Below are positions 54,213-62,657 of a DNA stretch of 64,000 bases, in pieces (positions within the stretch are counted from its first letter, which is position 1; each line of letters opens with the position of its first letter). Source of the DNA: Lachnospiraceae bacterium (lineage in GTDB: Bacteria; Bacillota; Clostridia; Lachnospirales; Lachnospiraceae); contig JAAUZH010000037.1 in assembly GCA_014804675.1 (NCBI GenBank), positions 114,473 to 178,472 of the forward strand, given 5' to 3'. A program made the position numbers and the translations under genes. The notes beneath the pieces are model-generated. The model did not search any database. It saw nothing but the letters and a program-made list of their open reading frames with translations, and was not told where the DNA came from.

Positions 54213-56108
54213 ATGCCATCACAATTTTTCGGATTAAATATTGCATATACAGGCTTATTAGCTTCCAATGCGGCATTGAATACAACTGGAAATAACATTG
54301 CTAATGAGCAGACAGAGGGATATTCCAGGCAGATAGTCAACCAGACTGCATCTGCAGCCCTTAGGACCTATACCACCTATGGCTGTGCCGGTTCTGGTGT
54401 GGATGTAAACTCCATTGACCGGGTAAGGGATGTGTTTTATGATTTTAAATATTGGAATAATAATGCCAAGGTAGGAGAATTTTCCGTATTAAAAGAATAT
54501 ATGTTTCAGATTCAGGATTATTTTAAAGATGATGAGTTTACAGAAGGCTTTAATACTATTTTTAACAAGATGGTTCTGAATCTGGAAGAGTTAAAGAAAG
54601 ATGCAGGAACTGTCACCACAAAGCAGCAGTTTGTGGGAAGCGCAGAAAGCCTTACCTATTATTTTAATACAATGGCTGAAAACTTGGAAGCGCTCCAGCT
54701 TGAAATAAATCTGCAGATTCAGAACAAGGTGGACATGATTAATTCCTATGCTCAGGCTATCGCATCCCTGAACAAGCAGATTAACGTAATTGAGCTGGGC
54801 GGTATAACGGCAAATGAACTCAGGGATCAGAGAGATGCCATTATTGATAAACTGTCTCTTATTGTAGATGTGCAGACAGAAGAAATACCTGTTCGTGACA
54901 GTAACTATCCTGACAGGGTGACCGGTGCGAATCGTTACATTGTAAAAATTGCCGGCGGTCAGAAGATTGTAGACACGAATGAATATTATGAATTAGTGTG
55001 TGAAGCGAGACCTACGTATGAAACCATTAATCAGGCGGATGCAGTGGGATTATATGATATCTATTTTAAAGACGGCAGGGAATTTAACATATACAGTAAT
55101 GCAATTGGCGGTGAATTAAGAGGTCTCATTCAAATGCGGGACGGAAATAACGGAGAAAACTTTAAGGGAACGATTGAAAATGTGTATATGGGAACGCTCC
55201 CCAACGGTGATGTCCGGAACATGGTAGATGTATCCGTAACGGCAGATTACTTAAAAACACTGGATTCCTGCATTTTATCGCCTACAGGAGGGGTGGTTAC
55301 CCTTGGAAACGAAGAGTACTGTTATGACAGCTTTAGCGTTACCTATAATGCCGCAGGTGAAATTGAAACATATACTTTTGTAATCAGCAACGACACCAAT
55401 AAGAATTACAAGCAGCCGGATCCTGGCAGGATTGGGAAAGAAGCTTCTGTTGGTAAATCTGTTGATTATCAGGGTATTCCTTATTATCAGGAGCAGTTGA
55501 ATGAATGGGTACGTATTTTTGCAAGGGCATTTAATGATATTGCTACAGCAGATGGTGCGGAGGATGGACAGGGAAATCCGGCGGATATTTTCTTTGCAGC
55601 AGATAAGCCGGGGGATAAGACCCAGTATCACTTTGATGCCTCTGCCAATATTGCGGCCGGTACCGTGCTCTATAGCACCGATGACAGTTACTTCTTACTT
55701 ACGGCCAAAAACTTTGCAGTATCCAATCGAATCGTGGAAAATGCAGATTTATTTGCAACTCATACGGTTGTAGGTGCAGGGGAAAGTAAGAACGATATTG
55801 TGGAGAACCTGATTAAAATGCAAGAAGATAAAAATGTAGCATCCTTTAGAGGCGCTGCTGCAGGTGAGTTCCTACAGTGTATTCTGGCAGATGTAGCGTT
55901 AAATGCAAGCAATGCTATTACCTTTCAGGATTGCTATACAGGCATTCAGAATACGATTGAAACCCAGAGGACTTCGATCAGTGGAGTGGATGGAGATGAA
56001 GAGGCCATTAACCTGGTAAAGTACCAGCACTCTTATAATCTTGCGTCCCAGATGATTCAGGTCTTAACGGAAATATATGACAGACTCATATTACAGACAG
56101 GCGTATAG
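54213..56108 (+). CDS. flgK: Flagellar hook-associated protein 1 (FlgK), second paralogue
   Basis: A 631-residue FlgK-like protein. NALNTTGNNIANEQTEGYSRQ is the N-terminal signature and SGVDGDEEAINLVKYQHSYNLASQMI the C-terminal one, here closer to the classical FlgK end than in the first paralogue. The central domain is about 90 residues longer. Both genes have good ribosome binding sites and look functional, so the junction may contain two kinds of FlgK or one may have become specialised. Sequence identity between the two is low outside the ends. Confidence 0.9.
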   Translation: MPSQFFGLNIAYTGLLASNAALNTTGNNIANEQTEGYSRQIVNQTASAALRTYTTYGCAGSGVDVNSIDRVRDVFYDFKYWNNNAKVGEFSVLKEYMFQIQDYFKDDEFTEGFNTIFNKMVLNLEELKKDAGTVTTKQQFVGSAESLTYYFNTMAENLEALQLEINLQIQNKVDMINSYAQAIASLNKQINVIELGGITANELRDQRDAIIDKLSLIVDVQTEEIPVRDSNYPDRVTGANRYIVKIAGGQKIVDTNEYYELVCEARPTYETINQADAVGLYDIYFKDGREFNIYSNAIGGELRGLIQMRDGNNGENFKGTIENVYMGTLPNGDVRNMVDVSVTADYLKTLDSCILSPTGGVVTLGNEEYCYDSFSVTYNAAGEIETYTFVISNDTNKNYKQPDPGRIGKEASVGKSVDYQGIPYYQEQLNEWVRIFARAFNDIATADGAEDGQGNPADIFFAADKPGDKTQYHFDASANIAAGTVLYSTDDSYFLLTAKNFAVSNRIVENADLFATHTVVGAGESKNDIVENLIKMQEDKNVASFRGAAAGEFLQCILADVALNASNAITFQDCYTGIQNTIETQRTSISGVDGDEEAINLVKYQHSYNLASQMIQVLTEIYDRLILQTGV

Positions 56109-56119
56109 GAGGAAAAAGA

Positions 56120-57667
56120 ATGCGTATTACGAATAAGATTATACAAAATAATTCCCTTACTAATATTAACAGGAACAAGGAACTGGAAGATAAGCTGAAT
56201 ACAATGATGTCTACAGAAAAGAAGATTACAAGGCCAAGTGATGATCCGGTAATTGCCATTCGGGCTCTTAGGCTTCATACAAATCTTACAAAGGCAAATC
56301 AGTATTATGAGAGGAATGTGAAGGATGCAAGAGCATGGCTGGATATTACGCAGGATGCTGTGGCAAATACAGTAGATGTGATTTCAGATATGTATGAGCA
56401 GTGTGTAGCTGGATCAAGGGATTCCTTACAGCCTGCTGACCGGTCGAAGATTTTAGAAAGTCTGAAATCCTTAAGGGATGAAATATATGCTACGGGAAAT
56501 TCTGATTATGCAGGCCGTTATGTATTCAGCGGTTACCGCACGGATACGACGCTGACTTTTAAAGGAAGCACTACAAAGAATTACCGTATAACTGAAAAGC
56601 TTACACCGGAAAACCTGCAGGATGTTACTTATGTGGATTCAAAGGACTTGGACACAATAACCAGTGTAAATGCTGCCTCTCTGACAACGACTGAGCAGGA
56701 TGTAGAAGCTTCGCAGATACACAGACTGAGGCTGGCATATGCTAATTGCTCGGATGGAGCATTGCCTACGATTTCCTACTATGATGCAACGGGAACGCAG
56801 CAGACTATTACTGTGGATGCGGCAGATGTGGTGTCCGTATACAGTACATCGCCCAATCCTTATCTGGCTGCAGAAAATTCTGTAAATGGCGTAGTGTTTA
56901 TTCCGGAAACGGGAGAGCTTATCTTAAGCGATTCTGTCTATAATACCTTGATGGGATTAAAGGATGTAGGCGGCACACAGACAATCAACGAAGGTGAGAT
57001 AAGGGTAACCTATGAGAAGTCGCAGTGGAGCAATAATGAGTTAAGACCGGAACATTATTATGCCTGCACATCTACAGAAGATGGTATCGTATATAATGAA
57101 GACTTTTTAACGAATCTGCCTACTGATGCGGACGGACAGATTATCTATTATGACATGGGAATGAATCAGAGCCTTCGGGTAAATACAGTGGCCAATGATA
57201 TATATACACCAGATGTTGGAAGAGATGTGGATGATTTAATTGCCATAACGGAGCAGGTTACAGAAATGGATGAAATTAAATCCAAGCTGGAAAGCATGAT
57301 AGAGTCTGAAACGAATACTGCTACGAAGGCAGCTCTTCAGGAAAGGCTGAAGGCAGTGGATAAATCACTAAGTCTGATGAAAGATAAGATGCAGAAAATG
57401 TTTGAAAACGGCATTACTAGAATGCAGGGCTATCTGGATGTTGCTAATTTGGCGCTGACACAGGTGGGAAGCCGGGGTGCAAGGCTTGATTTGATTGAAA
57501 ACCGTCTTTCTTCCCAAGTAACCACTTATGAAACTCTTACATCGGAAAATGAAAATGAAGATGCGGAGATTATTGCTGTACAGCTGGCAAGTGCACAGTT
57601 TTCTTACGATGCGGCGCTGATGGCCACCGGAAAGATTACTCAGACGACTCTTTTGAACTATTTATAA
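56120..57667 (+). CDS. flgL: Flagellar hook-associated protein 3 (FlgL)
   Basis: A 515-residue flagellin-like protein at the hook-filament junction. The N terminus (MRITNKIIQNNSLTNINRN, KKITRPSDDPVIAIRALRL) and the C-terminal helix (RLDLIENRLSSQVTTYETLTSENENED) are typical. It is much longer than usual FlgL (about 300) because of an enlarged variable domain, roughly residues 150-370. Last structural gene before fliW. Confidence 0.92.
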   Translation: MRITNKIIQNNSLTNINRNKELEDKLNTMMSTEKKITRPSDDPVIAIRALRLHTNLTKANQYYERNVKDARAWLDITQDAVANTVDVISDMYEQCVAGSRDSLQPADRSKILESLKSLRDEIYATGNSDYAGRYVFSGYRTDTTLTFKGSTTKNYRITEKLTPENLQDVTYVDSKDLDTITSVNAASLTTTEQDVEASQIHRLRLAYANCSDGALPTISYYDATGTQQTITVDAADVVSVYSTSPNPYLAAENSVNGVVFIPETGELILSDSVYNTLMGLKDVGGTQTINEGEIRVTYEKSQWSNNELRPEHYYACTSTEDGIVYNEDFLTNLPTDADGQIIYYDMGMNQSLRVNTVANDIYTPDVGRDVDDLIAITEQVTEMDEIKSKLESMIESETNTATKAALQERLKAVDKSLSLMKDKMQKMFENGITRMQGYLDVANLALTQVGSRGARLDLIENRLSSQVTTYETLTSENENEDAEIIAVQLASAQFSYDAALMATGKITQTTLLNYL

Positions 57668-57696
57668 GCAGGGCTTTTGCCTGTAAAAGGAAAGGA

Positions 57697-58164
57697 ATGA
57701 AAGAGATGGAAATAAATACAAAGAATTTTGGCATAATCGATATTGTAGAAAACAAAATCATTCATTTTACAGGCGGTATCGTAGGCTTTCCGGAGCTTAC
57801 AGAATTTTCCCTGATACATGATGAGGAGAAAGGAACAAAAAATAGCATCCAATGGCTTCAATCCATGCAAGAGCCGGCTTTTGCCATGCCGGTAGTGGAT
57901 CCGCTTGTGATTCTGCCAGATTATAATCCGCAGATTGAAGATGAATTGTTAAAGCCCATAGGAGAGTTGGATGCAGATAATATGCTGGTGCTTATCACCA
58001 TTACGGTTCCGGCCGATTTGACAAAGATGAGTGTGAACCTAAAAGGGCCTATTATCATTAATACAGAGAGCAGAAAAGCATGTCAGGTAATTGCCGAAGG
58101 GGAAAATTATTCTGTAAAATATCCTGTCTACGAGTTGTTGAAAGCAAGAAAGGCAGGTGAATGA
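57697..58164 (+). CDS. fliW: Flagellar assembly factor FliW
   Basis: A 155-residue beta-barrel protein that binds flagellin and, when free, sequesters CsrA. The family segments GGIVGFPELTEFSLI, DPLVILPDYNP and LVLITITVPADLTKMSVNLKGPIIIN (key residues given in part) are present. The stop codon is one base before the csrA start, matching the fliW-csrA pairing of Bacillus and other Firmicutes. Starts at 57697 or 57706 are both compatible with the AAAAGGAAAGG site. Confidence 0.95.
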   Translation: MKEMEINTKNFGIIDIVENKIIHFTGGIVGFPELTEFSLIHDEEKGTKNSIQWLQSMQEPAFAMPVVDPLVILPDYNPQIEDELLKPIGELDADNMLVLITITVPADLTKMSVNLKGPIIINTESRKACQVIAEGENYSVKYPVYELLKARKAGE

Positions 58165-58165
58165 T

Positions 58166-58381
58166 ATGTTGGCATTGTCCAGAAAGAAAAATGAGGCTTT
58201 GGTGATAAATAACAACATTGAAGTCACTGTGTTGGAGATAAAAGGCGAACAGGTAAAATTAGGTGTCTCTGCCCCTAAAGATGTTCCGATATATAGGAAA
58301 GAAGTATATGTGCAAATACAGAAATCCAATCAGGAAGCGGGAAATGCAGAAGGCCTGAATGCTTTAAAAAATTTGCTGTAA
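58166..58381 (+). CDS. csrA: Carbon storage regulator CsrA
   Basis: A 71-residue RNA-binding translational repressor: MLALSRKKNEALVINNNIEV, VKLGVSAPKDVPIYRKEVY. The dimer binds GGA motifs in leaders, in Bacillus that of hag (flagellin); FliW relieves it. The start at 58166 follows AGGTG in the end of fliW. It closes the flgM operon before a terminator. Confidence 0.96.
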   Translation: MLALSRKKNEALVINNNIEVTVLEIKGEQVKLGVSAPKDVPIYRKEVYVQIQKSNQEAGNAEGLNALKNLL

Positions 58382-58397
58382 GGTGTTTCGTGAAAAG

Positions 58398-58439
58398 AAA
58401 AGGAAAATGTTTGGCAGACTATAAACATTTTCCTTTTTT
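58398..58439 (+). terminator. Intrinsic terminator after csrA
   Basis: AAAGGAAAATGTTT pairs with AAACATTTTCCTTT around a ten-base loop and a T-run follows. The -35 element of the flaG promoter lies in its 3' strand. Confidence 0.88.
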
Positions 58440-58449
58440 ATACCGATAT
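58422..58449 (+). promoter_or_regulatory. Sigma-28 promoter of the flaG-fliD-fliS operon
   Basis: TAAA, a 16-base spacer and ACCGATAT match the sigma-28 consensus; 70 bases before flaG, overlapping the preceding terminator. Confidence 0.82.
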
Positions 58450-58518
58450 ATTTTCTAAGAAACGTATGTATGGCATTATTTTGGCCAGGATAAGCAAAAT
58501 CACACGGAGGTGACAAAA

Positions 58519-58944
58519 ATGGCAATTGAACCATTAGGAAGTGCAATGACGCTGCAGGCGCAGCCCATTCAAAAAACAGAGGCAGTAAAACCTGTTACAG
58601 GTGGAACGGAATCCGCAGTGCAGGAAGCAAGCCGGGCAGCAGATGCGACTACCATGACCATTACAGCTGCAGGGGGAAGAGAGAACAGCAGTGGAGAGAA
58701 TGGAGCAAGAGAGCAGGCGCAGCCATCTAAAGAACAGTTAAGGCAGGCGGTTGAAAAAATCAACAAGAATATGGGCAATTCAGAAGTACTATTTGGTATT
58801 CATGAAGCGACCAATCGAATCACTATCAAGGTTGTGAATAAAGACACAAAAGAAGTGTTAAGGGAACTGCCGCCGGAAAAGACCCTTGATATGATAGCCA
58901 AGGTATGGGAACTGGCGGGTATATTAGTAGATGAAAGACGATAG
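58519..58944 (+). CDS. flaG: Flagellar protein FlaG
   Basis: A 141-residue FlaG: a disordered, Ala/Gln-rich N-terminal half and a folded C-terminal domain (EVLFGIHEATNRITIKVVNKDTKEVLRELPPEKTLDM; key motif RELPPEK). FlaG proteins influence filament length. A perfect GGAGGTG site lies seven bases before ATG 58519; the GTG at 58510 is part of that site. Twelve bases before fliD. Confidence 0.92.
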   Translation: MAIEPLGSAMTLQAQPIQKTEAVKPVTGGTESAVQEASRAADATTMTITAAGGRENSSGENGAREQAQPSKEQLRQAVEKINKNMGNSEVLFGIHEATNRITIKVVNKDTKEVLRELPPEKTLDMIAKVWELAGILVDERR

Positions 58945-58956
58945 GGGGAAACATAT

Positions 58957-61020
58957 ATGACAATGCGTATAACAGGTATGAGTTCCGGTCTCGACACGGA
59001 AAGCATCATAGCAGAATTAGTAAAAGCAAAAAGCCAGAAAAAGGTAACGTTGCAAAAGGCACAGAAAAAGGTTAGTTACCAGCAGGAGGCTTGGAGCACC
59101 TTAAATAGTAAGATTTTGAATCTATATAGCAAGACAATAAATGATCTGGCATATACCACGGCTTATAAACAGCAAAAGACTTCTGTGAGCAATACGTCTA
59201 TTGCAAGCGTGATTACCGGTAAGGATGCAGTAAACGGAGTGCAGAATCTGGAGGTAACTTCTGTAGCAAAGCTTGGATATCTGACAGGTGCCCAGTTAAG
59301 CACAAACGGAGCATATTCAAAAAGTACGAAGTTATCCGAGATTGCCGGCTCGGGCATTGACTCCGAAGCAAACGTAACATTTTCCGTAACGGTAGGTGGG
59401 GAAACAAAGGATATTAAATTAAACGGCGATGCCACTATTTCTGATGTGGTAGAACAATTAAAAAATGCAGGTATAAATGCTAACTTTGATGAGAATAATC
59501 AAAGACTTTTCGTCAGTGCCAAAACATTTGGTAAGGAAGCGGACTTTGCACTGACAGCTAGTACAGATGGTGGTTTTAAAGCGTTGTCTGCCCTTGGTAT
59601 TAATATAAAGGATGATTTGACATGGGCACAGTATGAGAAATATGCAGGTTTTGGGGATATAAGTAACCCTGAAGCTAAGGAATTGATTGATAATGAGGTT
59701 GCAAGGCAAGCTGAGATATTACAGAACCGGGTTTTGAACTTGGAGAATGAAATTGAAGAACGCACTAAGAAAATAGACGCATTTTTAAAAGAATATGGCT
59801 ATGCGGATGAGGATGGAAATCTAAACGCAAGTGCGGCAAATTTAGATACTAATTATCAGGATTTGCTAAACAAAAAGGAAGATTTATCAATTGTTCCGGA
59901 AGATGAAACGGAAGAAGCAAAAAAGTTGCGGGAAGAATCCTTAAGTGAAGTAGAAAAAGATATTAAGGCATATGAGGCTTATCAGGAAGAAGTGTCAAAG
60001 CGGGATTCGGCAGTTGAAGAAAAGACATATGCAGAAGGACAGCTTGCAAATGACAATGCTGCGATTCGGTCCAGCGTAGAAATAGATATGGCAGCAAAGA
60101 TATCCTTTGCAGATCGTATAGTGAACCAGGGAATGGGCGGATTTACTTCAATTGATGAAGATGATGATGCAACAGCTACCAGAATTTTAGGCCAGGATGC
60201 AGCAATCAAGTTAAATGGGGCAAGATTTACTTCCAGCAGCAATAACTTTGAGATTAATGGGCTGACGATTTCTGTAAAGGCTGAGACAGCACCGGGAGAA
60301 ACCGTAACTCTTACTACAGAGGACGATTATGAGGCAATCTATGGCACCATTAAGAATTTTATCAACGAGTATAACCAACTCATTAATGAGATGGATAAGC
60401 TCTACAATGCTAAGAACGCTAACGGATATGAGCCTCTTTCAGATGAAGAAAAGGAATCCATGAGTGACAGCGAGATAGAGAAATGGGAAACAACTTTAAA
60501 AGAGTCCATTTTGTACAGGGATTCTACGCTGAATGAGATATCCAACATTTTCAAGATGGCTATGATGTCAGGCTTTGAGGTAAACGGAAAGACCATGTAT
60601 CTGTTTGACTTTGGAATTAATAAGGCTGGTTATTTTAATGCTGCTGATAATGAAAGAAATGCTTATCACATTGATGGCGATCCGGATGATGCGACTACGA
60701 TGGGAAATGCTGATGTGCTAAAGTCTATGATTGCTAACGATCCGGATACGGTAATTTCTTTCTTCACCCAGCTTTCCAGAAAGTTATATGCTGACATTGG
60801 GGAGAAAATGAAATCGAATGATTTCAGCAGTTACAATAAAGTGTATAATGATAAGCAGATGCAGAAGGAATATGATTCTTACACAACCAAGATTGCCGAG
60901 CAAGAAGCAAAGATTACAGCAGCGGAAGAAAAGTATTACAAGCAGTTTTCTGCAATGGAAACAGCGCTTGCAAGGCTGGAGTCAAAGTCCAATGCTCTTA
61001 CAGGCTTGTTAGGAGGCTAA
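58957..61020 (+). CDS. fliD: Flagellar filament cap protein FliD
   Basis: A 687-residue filament cap protein (HAP2). The N terminus (ITGMSSGLDTESIIAELVKA) and the C-terminal coiled coil (EYDSYTTKIAEQEAKITAAEEKYY, key pattern) are typical, as is AAIKLNGARFTSSSNNFEINGLTISV (given by its RFTSSSN core). It is longer than the usual 450-550 residues because of a charged, helical insertion of about 140 residues (236-375). The frame is intact. It precedes its chaperone gene fliS. Confidence 0.93.
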   Translation: MTMRITGMSSGLDTESIIAELVKAKSQKKVTLQKAQKKVSYQQEAWSTLNSKILNLYSKTINDLAYTTAYKQQKTSVSNTSIASVITGKDAVNGVQNLEVTSVAKLGYLTGAQLSTNGAYSKSTKLSEIAGSGIDSEANVTFSVTVGGETKDIKLNGDATISDVVEQLKNAGINANFDENNQRLFVSAKTFGKEADFALTASTDGGFKALSALGINIKDDLTWAQYEKYAGFGDISNPEAKELIDNEVARQAEILQNRVLNLENEIEERTKKIDAFLKEYGYADEDGNLNASAANLDTNYQDLLNKKEDLSIVPEDETEEAKKLREESLSEVEKDIKAYEAYQEEVSKRDSAVEEKTYAEGQLANDNAAIRSSVEIDMAAKISFADRIVNQGMGGFTSIDEDDDATATRILGQDAAIKLNGARFTSSSNNFEINGLTISVKAETAPGETVTLTTEDDYEAIYGTIKNFINEYNQLINEMDKLYNAKNANGYEPLSDEEKESMSDSEIEKWETTLKESILYRDSTLNEISNIFKMAMMSGFEVNGKTMYLFDFGINKAGYFNAADNERNAYHIDGDPDDATTMGNADVLKSMIANDPDTVISFFTQLSRKLYADIGEKMKSNDFSSYNKVYNDKQMQKEYDSYTTKIAEQEAKITAAEEKYYKQFSAMETALARLESKSNALTGLLGG

Positions 61021-61024
61021 TAAT

Positions 61025-61402
61025 ATGGCATTACCAAATGCGTATACAAAATACAATGACAGCAAGATACTCACTGCTTCTAAGCCGGAATTGACGCTTA
61101 TGCTCTATGAGGGAGCGATTAAATTCTGCAATATTGCAATTCTGGGAATTGAGCAAAAAGATATTGAAAAGGCAAATGCTAATATTAAGAAGGTGCAGAA
61201 GATTATCGATGAATTTCGGGCGACTCTCGATATGAAGTATCCGGTTGCGGAGGATTTTGACAGAGTATATGTGTATCTTTTGCAGCGCCTTTTAGAAGCA
61301 AATGTGAAAAAGGATAAAGAGATTTTAGAGGAAGTGAACACCCATCTTCGTTCCATGCGGGATACATGGAAGGAAGTTATGAAAAAGGCGCATACGGTTT
61401 AA
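61025..61402 (+). CDS. fliS: Flagellar export chaperone FliS
   Basis: A 125-residue all-helical chaperone that binds the flagellin C terminus and prevents early polymerisation. The typical pattern AYTKYNDSKILTASKPELTLMLYEGAIKFCN is complete (key residues LMLYEGAIKF), with the ANVKKDKEILEEV helix. Four bases after fliD, strong GGAGG site, followed by a terminator. Confidence 0.95.
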   Translation: MALPNAYTKYNDSKILTASKPELTLMLYEGAIKFCNIAILGIEQKDIEKANANIKKVQKIIDEFRATLDMKYPVAEDFDRVYVYLLQRLLEANVKKDKEILEEVNTHLRSMRDTWKEVMKKAHTV

Positions 61403-61423
61403 AATAAAACATAAGGAATAAAG

Positions 61424-61458
61424 CAAAGAGGATTTCTTAAATCCTCTTTGTTGTTTTA
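61424..61458 (+). terminator. Intrinsic terminator after fliS
   Basis: A perfect 12-bp stem (CAAAGAGGATTT) with a three-base loop and a T-rich tail. Confidence 0.85.
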
Positions 61459-61574
61459 TTCATGGGAAATAAAACAAGCAGCTCAGCCAGTGCGGATGTT
61501 TGGTGAATGAATGCTGCGGGGGTTAAATATCTCCCAGCTTGTCAGGGCATTTGAATGCCGGAAAAGGAGGAAAA

Positions 61575-62057
61575 ATGACGGATAATTATATACAAATCAT
61601 GATAGACAGCCTGGAGAAAAAAGCAGCAAAGCTGGATGAAATTATGGAAAAGAATAAGGAACAGGCAGAACTGTTAAAGGAAGAGACATTTTCTATTGAT
61701 CTTTTTGACCAGAATGTGGAAGAAAAAGCAGTGCTGATTCAGCAACTGGAGGTACTGGATATTGGCTTTGACAGAATATATGAGCGTGTAAAAGAGGAAC
61801 TGACTTCTGAGACAGGAAAGGTCACCTTTAAAAACGAAATAAAGAAAATGCAGATGCTGATTTCCCAGCTTACAGAGAAGAGTGTTTCTATTCAGGCTCA
61901 GGAAAGCAGAAATAAACAGATGATAGAAACTATATTTAAAAACGAAAGACAAAAGATAAAGGCACTGAAATTAGGTTCAAAGGCAGCAATTGGTTATTAC
62001 AAAAATATGAATCATACCAATTTCGTATCCCCGCAGTTTGTAGACAAAAAAAATTAG
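61575..62057 (+). CDS. Probable flagellar chaperone (FliT/FlgN-like)
   Basis: A 160-residue, highly charged, all-helical protein (YIQIMIDSLEKKAAKLDEIM, then EEKAVLIQQLEVLDIGFDRIYERV) with a C-terminal KLGSKAAIGYYKNM segment. Its place after fliD-fliS and its FlgN-type helical pattern suggest an export chaperone, perhaps for FliD (FliT role). The GGAGG site fixes the start at 61575. Family assignment is tentative. Confidence 0.6.
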   Translation: MTDNYIQIMIDSLEKKAAKLDEIMEKNKEQAELLKEETFSIDLFDQNVEEKAVLIQQLEVLDIGFDRIYERVKEELTSETGKVTFKNEIKKMQMLISQLTEKSVSIQAQESRNKQMIETIFKNERQKIKALKLGSKAAIGYYKNMNHTNFVSPQFVDKKN

Positions 62058-62093
62058 GAAGACAGCAGCGCATTCTGCTGTATAGAAGAAAGT

Positions 62094-62657
62094 ATGAAGA
62101 AATTAGTAATCGTATTGGAGGAAAAAAATCAGCATCTTTATGATTCGCTGGCAGGGCAAATAAAGGAGGCGGCAAAGGAGCTGGATATGGAAACAGTTTA
62201 TTTTCTCCAGCAGGACAACGAAAAAAGTCAGACACATGGGAAGTTAAGTGAGATAGATGCAGACTATCTGGTGTCATTTGATATGGCGGGGTTTGAAATA
62301 AGTACTCTTACGGAAGGCTCTGCATACAATTTGCTTTATGCCAAGCAGATACATATTCTTTTTCAAAATGATTGGAAGTACCAAAGGTTTTTGCAGCAGG
62401 ATTTGGCAATGAATTTGTTTCTGTTCGTAGGAGATGAATATCTATTCAAGAAATATAAGCAGGAATATCCACATATACTAAATCTGGAAGCTATGCAGCC
62501 TTTATATCTGGGTGAAAAACTAACAGAGGAACAGCAGGAGAAAAATGGAGAGGCGATAAGGTGGGTCCTGAAAAAGGTGTATAACGAAATAGAAACAGCC
62601 GGTATTCTTAAAGACCGGCTGTTTGAAACATCTCCTTTATGCGCATTGGATAAGTGA
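62094..62657 (+). CDS. Hypothetical protein with glycosyltransferase-like N-terminal fold
   Basis: A 187-residue cytoplasmic protein. The layout (KKLVIVLEEKNQHLYDSL, then DADYLVSFDMAGFEI and AKQIHILFQNDWKYQ, ending in LFLFVGDEYLFKKYKQE) recalls the N-terminal Rossmann half of CgeB-like glycosyltransferases, as in the convergent neighbour, but no nucleotide-sugar site is complete. Its last 50 bases overlap the 3' end of that neighbour. Possibly linked to flagellin or surface modification. Confidence 0.6.
   Translation: MKKLVIVLEEKNQHLYDSLAGQIKEAAKELDMETVYFLQQDNEKSQTHGKLSEIDADYLVSFDMAGFEISTLTEGSAYNLLYAKQIHILFQNDWKYQRFLQQDLAMNLFLFVGDEYLFKKYKQEYPHILNLEAMQPLYLGEKLTEEQQEKNGEAIRWVLKKVYNEIETAGILKDRLFETSPLCALDK
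62593..62624. terminator. Palindromic hairpin in the overlap of two convergent genes
   Basis: AAACAGCCGGT and ACCGGCTGTTT form a perfect 11-bp stem with a 10-base loop. It lies within the coding sequence of the rightward gene, and the stop codon of the leftward gene is in the loop. On the minus strand the stem is followed by a T-rich stretch, so it can end the leftward transcript; the T-run on the plus strand is poor. Confidence 0.5.
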
